Made by a program: the position numbers and the translations under genes
Origin: Brugia malayi
Taxonomy: Eukaryota > Nematoda > Chromadorea > Rhabditida > Onchocercidae
Length of the DNA stretch: 64,000 bases
Direction of reading: 5' to 3'
NCBI RefSeq assembly: GCF_000002995.4
Contig: NW_025062478.1
Location: 13,016,001-13,080,000, forward strand
In this document: positions 1-10,680 of the stretch, one piece after another
Layout: the number at the start of each line of letters is the position of its first letter
Numbering within the stretch: position 1 is the stretch's first letter
The notes under the pieces: generated by a model
What the model was told of the DNA's origin: nothing
What the model saw: only the letters and a program-made list of their open reading frames with translations
Database searches by the model: none

Positions 1-667
1 TTAGACTTAAAGACAGGAAAAATTATCTGATCACAATGGATACAAAACACATTCGATATGATTTAGCTGTAATTAATAAATTCGATAATTTTGAACAAGT
101 AATCCCGTAAATTAGTAGTCGTTTGATTTATCGTTAATTTGTTCTTAATTTTTATTAGGTATCTGAATTTTTTCTTTTTAATAGCTGAATTTTATGAAAG
201 CTTAAATTTTATTTTATTTTATTTTTTTAGAAAATTATGAAGGCTAAAAAATAATATTGTAAACAAAATGTTTATTCATTAAAACTGACGAAATGGAAAT
301 GAAAAAAGGAAGGTGGTTGTTGGATAAAATGAAATAAAATTTATCGCTACCAAATAATCAAGGAGAATTCTGGTGGAGGAGGAATAATTCATATTAAAAT
401 TATTCAATCAACAAGGACAAAAAAAACTCAGTTTTTGATACATTTAGTATTTCATTTTTTTCATTTTTTTTTACTTTTTTTTAAAACATACTATATTTCT
501 ATATTTCAAATAAATTTAATCAAATATATATTTCAAAAAATTTTTATATTTCAAATAAATTTAATATTTGAAATTGATAGTTTGTTACTTTGAAATTTCT
601 AAAACAAACAATATTTTCGAGAATGAATTTAACAATTTGGATTACTAAATAGAGGACGGTGCTGTGG
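1..667. other. AT-rich sequence, no gene seen
   Basis: Long A and T runs, with no open frame that resembles a protein and no recognisable repeat. It ends at the tRNA gene. Confidence 0.5.
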
Positions 668-739
668 GCCTCATTGGCTCAGGGGCAGAGCGTCTGTCTA
701 GTAAACAGAAGGCCGCTGGTTCGATTCCAGCATGAGGCA
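668..739 (+). tRNA. tRNA-Thr (anticodon AGT)
   Basis: A complete 72-nt cloverleaf without intron. The acceptor stem GCCTCAT pairs with ATGAGGC over all seven positions, and the D stem is GCTC/GAGC. The anticodon stem TCTGT/ACAGA encloses the loop CTAGTAA with anticodon AGT at 700-702. The T stem GCTGG/CCAGC encloses loop TTCGATT, and the discriminator base is A. Internal box A (GGCTCAGGGGCAG) and box B (GGTTCGATTCC) are intact, so it should be transcribed by RNA polymerase III. AGT, modified to IGT, reads ACU-type threonine codons. Confidence 0.96.
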
Positions 740-758
740 GTTGGGTCGAAAACGTCGC

Positions 759-762
759 TTTT
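759..762 (+). terminator. Pol III T-run downstream of tRNA-Thr
   Basis: A run of four T residues about 20 nt after the tRNA discriminator base. It is the first such run downstream and would be a minimal RNA polymerase III stop. Confidence 0.45.
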
Positions 763-906
763 GCCAGCGAAATAATTGAATGATATGTCATTTAGCAATG
801 AAAGAGTGACTGAATCCCTCTTTTTCGTGGGAAAAAGTCAAAAATATTGTTAAAGCATTGAGATCAGAAATAAATTTGCTAAACAATAGAAAATTCCATA
901 ATTCAC

Positions 907-944
<38 letters not shown>

Positions 945-1718
945 GGAAATTTAATTTCTTGATAAATTTATATGCATGAAATAATAGATTTAATAATTAA
1001 TATTCATTAGAATCATCCAACAAATTTTTCTTAAATTTATAAAATCTTCAATAAATGTAACTTATTTCTTTCATCTTTAATATTAAAGTTAAATGATTCT
1101 GATACACATTGATTTCGTAAACAAACAAAAAAAAAGAAAGACAAATTGATCCATTAACTTCCAAAACAAAATGAAGTTAAGAAAGAAGTTAAATATTAGT
1201 AATGCAATATTTAATTCAAAAAAATATGGTTTTCTTCAGAAAATATGAAAATAGATTATATATACATGAAACATATATATCCAGAATTTTTCCCTTCTTT
1301 AAAGAAAATTAAACTCTATGACATTTCCCTTCCCTCTAGTCTAACAATATCCGAACTCATATGTTATTGCTAATCTGTTCAATTCTGATAAAGTTTGATA
1401 AATGATAAACTTAGATTATTTATTTAAAGGCATATCATCACCCACTTAGACATATCGAACTCACTTAGACATATCGAAGTTTGATAAATGATAAATTTAG
1501 ATTATTTAAAGGCATCGAAATATGAGTTCAACAAAATAAGCACAAATCGCAAAACAATTTCCCTCTTTAACCAAAATCTCTTTTTGCCGCTTATTTCATT
1601 GAAGATAAAGTAGGCTTAAAAAATCTACTTGAAATCTAAGATCTCCTTCATCTAAGAATGAATCTAGCTGTAAAGAAAAGTCAAATAGATGTAATTACAA
1701 AAGACTTGTCGTCATGTA

Positions 1719-1763
1719 CTTTTGTATAGTACGTCACGTACTACGTCACATACTATACAAAAG
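1719..1763. repeat. Short inverted repeat (13-bp arms)
   Basis: cttttgtatagta (1719-1731) is the exact reverse complement of tactatacaaaag (1751-1763). The loop contains two related words, cgtcacgta and ctacgtcaca. It could be a small MITE remnant or a transcribed hairpin. No flanking target duplication is evident. Confidence 0.6.
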
Positions 1764-4700
1764 ACCGCCAACTTCAGTAAACCTTATCCTAAATACTATG
1801 ACCTTTTAAATTTAGTCAATTAAATCAAACTCACGCATTGCTAATTTACGTTAACAATTATACAACTATAACTTTTCAAGAATGAACATTAGAATTGTTA
1901 TAACAGGTCCTCAACTCTATGTACTCACACGTAAATCGAAAATTTAGGTTGAAAGTTGGAAAGTTAAGGAGAGAAATAACCAGATCACTAATTTAAAATA
2001 ACATATAGTATGACTAAAATTATTGTTACAGATCTGGCGTAAGACAAGTAGAACCAACAAGCAGTCATCGTACAGTTTTTCAACGTTAGCATTATAATGA
2101 ACTCTAACGTGAACTATACAATGACAATTGCAGGTTCCGTGTGTAGACACGCGAATATCAACTTTATTGACTGCACGGAAAATGATCACGTCATTTTAAG
2201 TAAACTAATAAACAAAAAAAAAACAAAAAACAAAAAAAAGATATAAACTCATGTAAGCACACAACATCAATTGGATAATTTTGCTCAGCTTTTTATAACT
2301 CTATCCTAGTTGTTGAGTAAGTCGTATTTACTCTCTTCTCTTTTTTATACATCGATGAAAAAAACACTTCAATTTTTTTGCAGAGAATTTTGCATTTTAA
2401 CTTTTCAGAAATAAAATTGCAAATCAAACTAGCTAAGAGAGTTTGTGTTTTTGATCTGATTTTTAATGAGATAACTGAAGCAAAAATGACAAGTGTTGCA
2501 CTAATATTATATCATATAGCGAAACATGACAACATGAGAAATTGGAAATTATGTCTTGTCAAAGAAAAGAAAATTTTTCGACTTATTCCACTGAATTAAA
2601 ATTTAACTTCGCTAACAATTCTCTCTTAATGTTATAAAAAGTTGTTAAAAAAAAAAAAAATTTCGAAAGGAACGGCAGAAAAAAGACAATGTAGCAGTAG
2701 TATTATATGAAATTGCACTTCCTAATTAATCTTATTACTTATAAAACAAACAGAATAACAACCTTTTCATAGCACTACTAGTTAATAAATAACTTAATTG
2801 ATCAATAGATGAAATGAAAATAAGTTACAATAAAACGCAAATTTTACCTATATAATCAGAGAAATGTTTCATTTTCCCAAATCGTAGATATTTATATCAC
2901 TGGCGGTCGTTTTTCAAATATTTATTTTCAAATATTTCCATTAAATCACTTTTCCTCTATTAACTACTAATGGTCTTCACCTTGAACTCCTTAGTAAATG
3001 TTCAAAGTAGCTCCACTAAGTAAATTTTAATGTTATACTCTATATACAAACTAAAAAATATTGTAATCAATGAATCAACATGATATAGCTACCTAAGAAT
3101 AACCAGAGAAATGTTTCATTTTTCCAAATCGTAGATTTCTAGTCTATTATTTATAGAAATTTTTTTTAACAGCAGAAAATATTTGGAAATTTAAAAATTA
3201 CAATATTACTTTTGTCATTTTCATACACTCCGATTCAATTTTTTGATTTAGCAGAATACTTTGATGAATACACTGTAAACCAGAAAGTAAATCGAATGGT
3301 GAAAGAAGTATTTCACTCTCAGTTATTACTTAGAATGTAACAAAAACATGTGCTTTGCTATGCTAACAGATGTATAAACAATTGACTTAACAGAAAAAAC
3401 AAATCATGTCAAGTAAAATAGTTCCATCTCAGATAGGTAAATAAACAAAGTACTAGAAACAAAAAAAAAAAAAAAAAAAAACATATTAGATCATTCATAG
3501 TTGTTACAGAGTGAATGTTGGTGACAACTGTTAAAAATAAATGACATTTGACATTCCTAACAATTTTACTTCATTTTCTTTCCATTTGCAAGGGATATTT
3601 AAAATGAGTAAGATGACCTGAAAAAGTATTTACAATAACGGAAAATGGAAATGCTTTTTAGAAAGAAATAAACTGCAGTACTTTAATCTTTTTCCAAAAA
3701 AAAAGAAAATTGAAATTAGTTTCTTTTTTTTTTTATTGTAGGTAACAGAAGAGGAAAAAAAAATATGCAAAGGATAAACTAACAAACTAAATCAATCATT
3801 TATTTTTAATAATATATTTATTTACAAAAATTAACAGTTCCATGAAATGACATTTCCAGCATATAACAAACATCAAATTCTTAGCAGTAATTCATTGTTG
3901 AATAATATTGTCGAGCATATGTATGTATTTATCGATGTCCTTCCATTGTTACTTCATATCAGTGTTGATTTGTTGATTCATCCAAAGGATGTTAGCCATC
4001 TAAGCTGAGATAATTTTGTGACTGTAGTATAATTTCTGAAGTTTCTTACCTTTTGACAAATCTATCAATATTGAGTAATATTTTTTTCTTCTTCATAGGT
4101 TGTCTAACTTAATACCAAGGTCTGCATGAATTATTCTAACCCACAACTATTAAACAGAAAACAAAGAGAGAGAAAAAAGAGCGAATACGAAGAGATCAAT
4201 GAGATCACTAAATAAGCCAATACTATCTAGAAAGATGTAATTGTGGGGCACAGAAGTTCTTTTCTTTTTTTTTTTGGATGTTATAACAAAGTTCAAATAT
4301 TACTAAGGATTTTAGGAAAAATTTCTGTATGTTATAAAATTAGAAGAGAATTTTTGCTAAACATATTAAATGGTTGTATTTTACATCTAAGTAAATAGTG
4401 GATAAATAGAGGAGCATTTTAGAGGACAAAATTGTCCCCTATATTCATATCTCATTAAATATTCTACAAAATTTGTCAATTCAAACCAACAAATAATTAC
4501 ATAAAATATAATCATAGCCTGATTTATCATACAAACTATGATAATCTCTTGCTAAAATATTTCGCATAACAAAATATAGTCGAAATCATTTGTATTAAGT
4601 TATGCAAGTTATAAGGAAAATAAAATTAACAATGTGTTAAATGAAATGTAATCAGAAATTTGAGATTTATGACTAATACTGGAATAATAAATGAAGTTAA

Positions 4701-5780
4701 GGATTTGAAAATGTTTCATATTCTCTAAAATTAAATGAAATTGCAAATAAATCTTGTGATTATTGTAAATTCAACGCTTTCCAAGTTTCAAAAGATTAAA
4801 CAATTAAAATTTGCTGATATTGAAAATACATCGACATTGCAGCTAATATTGCCAGTATTGAAATTATTGGTACTGAAGTTGTCAATGCTAGAGTAATACA
4901 GTAATGATCTTCCGATGATAAACCTTCTGAATAGCACTAACAACAATTCACTACTGCTTAATGCTTCAAAAAATTAGTCTAAAAATGAATCAATTTATAT
5001 CTAAAATCATGTCAAATCGGAAATGCCAAGAAAAGTAAGAAATAGCAGATAAACCAAGAACATAGTAAAAATTTTCAGAAAATTTCAAAAGAATGAGAAG
5101 GTTGGATATCAACTGTTATTACCAATTAAAATTGATTATATCTGAGATCATATAAAGCCCAAAATCTTTCCAAATTGTTTCGAAGTAAAGAACAACAACA
5201 AATTGTTACTTACATTACTAAAACATTAATTATAATGAACAGCTATAACTGAAGCTTACAGAAGTATAATTTTGCAGATTTTTATATGCATGGAAACAAT
5301 TATCATCAAATGTTTTTCTCTACGATTGGCAATTTCCTAACTCAGCGGCTCACATGGCTAAAAACAAATTTTACAAAGGAATACAGAAAGGAAAGAAAAA
5401 ACGAAAAATAAAAACAAAGGAATAAGAAAATCTTGAACCAATCAGAAGAATTAACTTTATATATATATAATATCCATTCTCAATAAGTTTGCATGTTTAA
5501 ATAGTGAATGTTTAAATCTGAAATTAGTAGAATTGATTTTTTGAAATTTGAAATTCCATTCAGTTGTAAAGCAGAAAATAAGAACTACAGAAAGTATTTC
5601 AGACACAACAAGCAGTCAAATTCCAGAGTGATAGCTTGTAGGAAACAGGACTTCTCTGTATCAGTATATTTTGATGGCATTTGTCGTCTGGAGTATTGCG
5701 CCGCATATCGAATATCGAATAGCACTGATGAAACAGAAAATGATCAAAACAGAAGAAGTGAAATTCTAATAATGATGCGA

Positions 5781-6058
5781 TCAGGAAGGCTAAATAATGA
5801 TCAGGAAGGTTAAATAGTGATCAGGAAGATTAAATAATGATCAGGAAGGTTAAATAATGATCAGGAAGGTTAAATAATGATCAGGAAGATTAAATAATGA
5901 TCAGGAAGGTTAAATAATGATCAGGAAGGTTAAAAAATGATCAGGAAGATTAAATAATGATCAGGAAGATTAAATAATGATCAGGAAGGTTAAATAATGA
6001 TCAGGAAGATTAAATAATGATCAGGAAGGTCAAATAATGATCAGGAAGATTAAATAAT
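5781..6058 (+). repeat. 20-bp minisatellite, about 14 copies
   Basis: Head-to-tail copies of a 20-bp unit (ttaaataatgatcaggaagg) with G/A alternation at the end of the unit (aagg or aaga) and a few point changes. There are no spacers between units. The same array in the right arm of the palindrome has about 8 copies. Confidence 0.95.
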
Positions 6059-7023
6059 TGCGACTGAAACAGAGTGCAATTATCCTTTCATTTCACTAAA
6101 ACTGCACGTACATTTAGAGCGTCTCTTTATATTAAAGCTCGAGGCGCAAACTGGATATTAGTTTCATCCCTTACAAGTCGAGCATACTTCCTCTCATGCG
6201 TATGTCAAGTACCGCCCTTCTTCCAACAGGCAAAAGGAGCGCACTTATTCTTTCATCTCACGAAAACTGCATGTACGATCGCATTAAGGCATTCATGCAT
6301 AGTCTCAAGAAGTGTTCGAGCACGGCGAGGATTTGACTATTAGTGCTATTCGCGAACATTTTAATATTATCGTTTGAGATGCAAACTGGGTAATAGCTCC
6401 CTGTGAACAATTCACTTCCCTTCTAATGTGTTAAGTACCGCTCTTCTCTCAGTTCTATACCTTTTATATTGCAGTAAATTCTCATTCTGCTTTCTGCAAG
6501 CAAATGGCTGGGGCAAATGGGTTTCTTATAGCTTTCCATGTGTGTTTGATATTTACATGCTTCAATTGAGTTGTCGTATCTTCTCTGAAGCAGTGAAACT
6601 GTGGAATATTCTGAATTATGTTGCCTTCTTCAAAGGTATTTCCACCTATAGCTATAGTTCAGTGTGTGAAAACTTAAAATTTTGAAAAAGAGCTATTGCT
6701 GTTATTTTCATTGTTTACTTTGCATTTAATTTTTATTTATGAGTAATATCAATTAATTGCAATGGCTCTTTTTTTTTATTTAGTGATTGATTATGATATA
6801 AAGCAAGAGATACAAAAATCTTTTCTCACAGTAAATAAGCCAAGTTGAACTTATGTAAATGGAGTATAAATGATATAATGAAGTGAATGGGAAAAACAAA
6901 ACTGACATACCTTGCCTTGGGTTTGTCAGCTTTCTGAGGCTTTGGCAATTCATAAATTTTTAAAAGCGTAAGTAAGAAATTTTGTTAGTCTTAATTAAAA
7001 AAGCAGTAAATAGATTACTGATA

Positions 7024-7027
<4 letters not shown>

Positions 7028-7112
<85 letters not shown>
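7028..7112 (+). repeat. TAA trinucleotide microsatellite (left arm)
   Basis: About 28 uninterrupted TAA repeats. It is mirrored by a similar run of its complement, ATT, in the right arm at about 14495-14590. Confidence 0.95.
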
Positions 7113-7113
<1 letters not shown>

Positions 7114-7294
7114 GCAAGTAAATGAATGAATTGCTCGAATTTTTAAACATTATTATCAATTAAAGTATTTGGTAATATCAATATTAAGAAATTTTTTTTC
7201 TTTTGTATCCATACATGCTCAAAATTACAGGTGTATCTTCTGTTGCACAGCTCATTACCGTTTACATGCAAAATTGATTTGCTTGCTAAATTAA

Positions 7295-8534
7295 CCATAC
7301 TGTGGATAGAAGTTTTCTCTTCCAACAATTTTCTCTCTTACATATATTGTTTTCGTAAAAAATCAATGATGCTAAAACTGGCAATTAATTATCTTTCTGT
7401 TTTCCCCTACAATTATCTTCTGTTATTGTCTTATCATTGCTATGATCTATTATTGATTTTTTATATTAGAATAATGAAATAGTTGAATTAAATAAAGTGA
7501 TTCTTTATACTAGAATATATAAAATGGTTGAATTGTTTACTAAATATATAAAAGGGTTGAATTGAAGATTTTAATGATCACTTTATTATAATAATGAAAA
7601 AGAAACAATTACAGTGATGAAAATTTTGACAATCATTTTATCATGATACTGAAAAAGAAGCAATTACAGTAATGAAAATTTCAATTCTCTGTTAAATCAT
7701 TCTCTGTTAGAATCATTCTCTGTTAATTAGAAAATCGCAACTATAAACCATTAGTCTTTGAATTCTTAATGGTAGAAGAATTTTAACACTGACTAATTTT
7801 TTTTTTTTTAAATCTGTTGAACGGGAACTTGAAACAGTATGGCTTTATTGTAGTAATTCTAGCATTATCTTTTAATGTTTTTTTATTCTATCGTCCGAAT
7901 TGTTTCGAATTACTCGAACACCATTAGTATTAGGCGTTCTTTTTCTATTTTCTGAAGATGTTAACAATAATTAGCTATTAGAAATTCTTAATAATCATAA
8001 TTAAAAAAATAAAATAAATTTAAATTTTAATCATAATTAAAAAATAATAATTAATAGCTAATTCTTAATAATCATAAATTAATTAGCTAATTTTTTCATT
8101 GAGTGAACGATATGTGTCGCATTCGTCATAACTATGAGAAATTTTGGTGTGTTCTAGCATAACATAAGACGGTAGTTTACTTTATCACTTATATCTCTCC
8201 GTCAACTTTTTGCATTCAGTTAATATTATTCAATAAATACTGAAACGATTTGGATCAGTCCAACATCTAATGCCGGTTTACTCAGTGAAATTCTGGTGCC
8301 GGTTCAATCAGTGCAGTTTAATGATAGCTAAAAGGACGCGCACTGTTTTAACACTACGATTCTATTCCAATGTTAGTTAATATGATGAAGGTCAAATAGT
8401 TGTAAAGATGGTATATTTTCACTATTGTATTGTTTACTTTTTCTGTTTTACTTTTTTTTGTATTATCACGTGTTTATGCAGATATTTCACATATTTAGAT
8501 AGGAATATATCCATCTCATCATTACCATAAAAAG
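7295..8534. other. Spacer between left palindrome arm and zinc-finger array
   Basis: AT-rich sequence with short reading frames only. I recognise no gene. A ~28-bp direct duplication (8598-8625 and 8626-8653) lies just beyond it, at the start of the duplicated zinc-finger unit. Confidence 0.5.
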
Positions 8535-10680
8535 TGACTAACCTAAAAAGTGACGGAGTATAAGGGTGACGAATGCTTGACAGAGATGTAACTAATGTGA
8601 CTTTGCTGTTTTATGTTAAATTATATGACTTTGCTGTTTTATGTTAAATTAAAAGACAGTAATCGTTAAATCGTAAATATGACGCATGGCGAACGCAACG
8701 AGTTTCATTTGCTTAACGAACAAATGCGCTGTTTTGAATTAAACGATGATTTGCTAATTCAAATCAAGAAAAAAAAAGTTAATACTGAAAAATGCATTGC
8801 ACGAATGACAAAAGTGTGAAGAATATGACTCTAATATGCACATAAGATCAAAGATACCAATAATAATTTACCAATAAAAAAAGGAATAAGTAACAAAGAA
8901 TTTGACCAACAGAAAATATAAATTTCTTCTCTTCAAAGTGCGAAAGCTTTAATGTTTCTTCATGTGTAATTTCAAGCCTAGTTTACTCTGCAAGTCTTTA
9001 CTGCAAATAGTGCAGTGGTAGACTGGTCTACTATTCATGCCATGAATTGCCGTGTGAATGTGCAAATCGCTCTTTCGTACGTAACTTTTCCCGCATACTG
9101 GACAACTGTGAGGCTTCTCACCGGTATGAGTCATCATATGCCTTTCCATATTACCGGGATCATTGAAATTCTTTTTGCATATCCGACAACTGTACGGCTT
9201 CTCACCGGTATGGGTAATCATATGCCTTTTCATATTCGAGAAATTATTGAAAAATTTTTTGCATGTCGGACAACCGTACGGCTTCTCTGCAGTATGAGTC
9301 ATCATATGTGTTTTCATGTTTGTTACTTCCTTTCGACATATATCACAACGTTGCTTCTTTCTCCTCTCTTTTTGCTTTGATAGTTCGATCTCTTCCATCA
9401 GTGATTCGATTGGAACGAGTTGTTGCCGCGGTTTAATTCCTTCATCACTCACTCCATCCACTGATAAGCCTTGCGATTTACTCCCTCCCTTTTTCAGTTT
9501 TGGAGCTGATAAGTCCAGAATTTTTGTTTGAAGCACTTGTAAACCAATCCTTTCCTCATCCTCTCCGCCCATTGATAAGCCTTGTGATCCATGTCCGTCA
9601 TCTCTCACTTTTGATATTGATAAATCCAACGGTTCTGTTTGGTCCGTTTGCGCTGCCTCAAATGATATGGAATTATACTGTGTAAAATTTTAAAATTTCA
9701 AGGTATTGCAGCGTTGTTGTATTTCTCAAACTTTAAGTGGACTTACAGTGGTTTGAATATTGATCAATTGGAAGAAGAAGCAGAAGTAATAGATGAAATG
9801 CATGCCAATGAGAATAATTTGTTGCCAATTCTGAAAAAACATTCAAATTTACTGGACGGTGCTCACAAGAAATATCACCGCTGTGTTGACTAATGCGCAA
9901 AGTAAAAATGTCTTAGAGTAAATACTTTTCTAAGTATAATGGATTATTTACAAATTAATCATTGAAACTTTCGAAAAAGACAACATCCTCTGTCGAAATA
10001 AATGAAATAGAACTTACTGAATGAAATTTGTTGAAGAGAATTTGACAGAGACCACACGATCACTTCTGTTAGGTATTATTCGAGAATTGTATGTATAAAT
10101 GCTCATTCAAATGGGAGTGGCAAACTACGTATATTGATGAACTTATGTCCACGTATAATAATATAAGTAATAAGAGAATTTATATTAGTATAACAAAAAC
10201 AGTCAGTGTTTAATCCTTTGCATTGAATTGTTTCATTTTAGTTGCTATATTACATTGTTGGAAATAATTTATGCAAAACAGTTGCAACGTTTTTTGCACA
10301 ATTTTATTTCGTTTCGATTCAATTTTTATAAATTTTCAAATCTTTGCAATATTGGTTAGAAGGGAAAAACTACATAATTACATCGCCTGCAATTGTTATA
10401 GATGATTTACATACGCTAAATGACTTCATCTAATATTTCGTTTGAACGACGTCTGTAAATTTTCTGATGCTTTATTTTAAATTTCCTAAAAAAAATTTTA
10501 ATTTTCAAAAAATCAAAAAATTTAAGCGAGGATATATGTATAGTTTAATAGGTTATATTAATATTAAATTTTGTTAATCGATCATTTGCTATAAATTGAA
10601 AAGCCTTTCGCAGCCGTAACAATAAAAAGGCATTCATAATATTCTCCTTGTCAGTTTGAAATGATCATTGTGATCTATTT
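8535..10680 (-). repeat. Zinc-finger duplication unit A
   Basis: This segment, including gene A, its intron and its 5' flank, is repeated in the same orientation further right. The sequence downstream of the gene (about 8540-8760, containing gcttaacgaacaaatgcgct) recurs at about 10690-10900. The gene-proximal part (about 8810-10620) recurs at about 11870-13760. The tandem offset is about 3.1 kb for the gene body. Identity looks high in exons and in long stretches of the 5' flank (about 10080-10600 against 13190-13720). Boundaries are approximate. Confidence 0.8.
8949..9803 (-). CDS. C2H2 zinc-finger protein A, five fingers, signal-peptide-like N-terminus
   Basis: Proposed exons: 9803-9747 and 9656-8949, with a 90-bp intron; 254 aa. 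Exon 1 encodes MHFIYYFCFFFQLINIQTT, a short start followed by a ~12-residue hydrophobic core and a polar end, which reads like a secretory signal peptide. A 'ttttttcag' lies 27 nt before this ATG and could be a spliced-leader acceptor. Exon 2 continues in frame into AAQTDQTEPLDLSIS, then an acidic and Ser-rich linker, then five C2H2 fingers. The first finger is short (CDIC with nine residues before the first His). The others have usual spacing and TGEKPY-type linkers except TAEKPY after finger 1. Linkers of this kind indicate DNA binding. Nuclear action is therefore expected from the fingers, whereas the N-terminus suggests secretion, and the conflict is unresolved. The exon 1 choice is supported by paralogue C, where the exon differs by exactly one codon. 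Confidence 0.72.

Larger units (their letters stand above)
740..5672. other. AT-rich intergenic sequence without a supported gene
   Basis: Mostly AT-rich with homopolymer runs. Two things stand out: a 13-bp-arm inverted repeat at 1719-1763, and a ~37-bp imperfect direct repeat (2855-2891 and 3100-3137, around the core gagaaatgtttcat). An 81-codon open frame on the minus strand (1944-2189) is less AT-rich than its surroundings and rich in Cys and Val, but has no ATG and no recognisable similarity. Nothing else here supports a gene. Confidence 0.5.
5673..7294 (+). repeat. Left arm of large near-identical inverted repeat
   Basis: This 1622-bp segment reappears as its reverse complement at 14314-15819. 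Across the unique parts I see only a handful of differences, for example gcgcaaactgg here against the complement of gcgcaaaatgg. The length difference is explained by the 20-bp minisatellite, which has about 14 copies here and 8 there. From the outside in, the arm contains the minisatellite, a diverged direct duplication of ~165-200 bp (from about 6075 and 6236), unassigned sequence and a TAA microsatellite. The small open frames inside it (for example 6074-6343 and 6428-6685) have no recognised product. No terminal inverted repeats or transposase were seen, so this is either a segmental duplication or a non-autonomous element. Confidence 0.93.

Noticed and set aside
5781..6058. Regular 20-bp repeat array resembling a CRISPR
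   Set aside because: Units are directly head to tail with no unique spacers and no cas genes, in a eukaryotic context; it is a minisatellite.
5673..7294. Palindrome arm as a DNA transposon
   Set aside because: No terminal inverted repeats, target duplication or transposase found in either arm; kept as a segmental inverted duplication.
9015..9685. Plus-strand open frames opposite zinc-finger gene A (and similar ones at 12088-12824 and 16549-17314)
   Set aside because: They are antisense shadows of the repeated finger codons; the minus-strand C2H2 frames are clearly the coding ones.
9690..9900. Plus-strand frame LNIDQLEEEAE.IDEMHANEN in the finger-gene flank as an exon
   Set aside because: It is the complement of the proposed start exon. 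The minus strand has the acceptor, the gtaagt donor and codon-sized length differences among copies; the plus strand has no matching splice sites.
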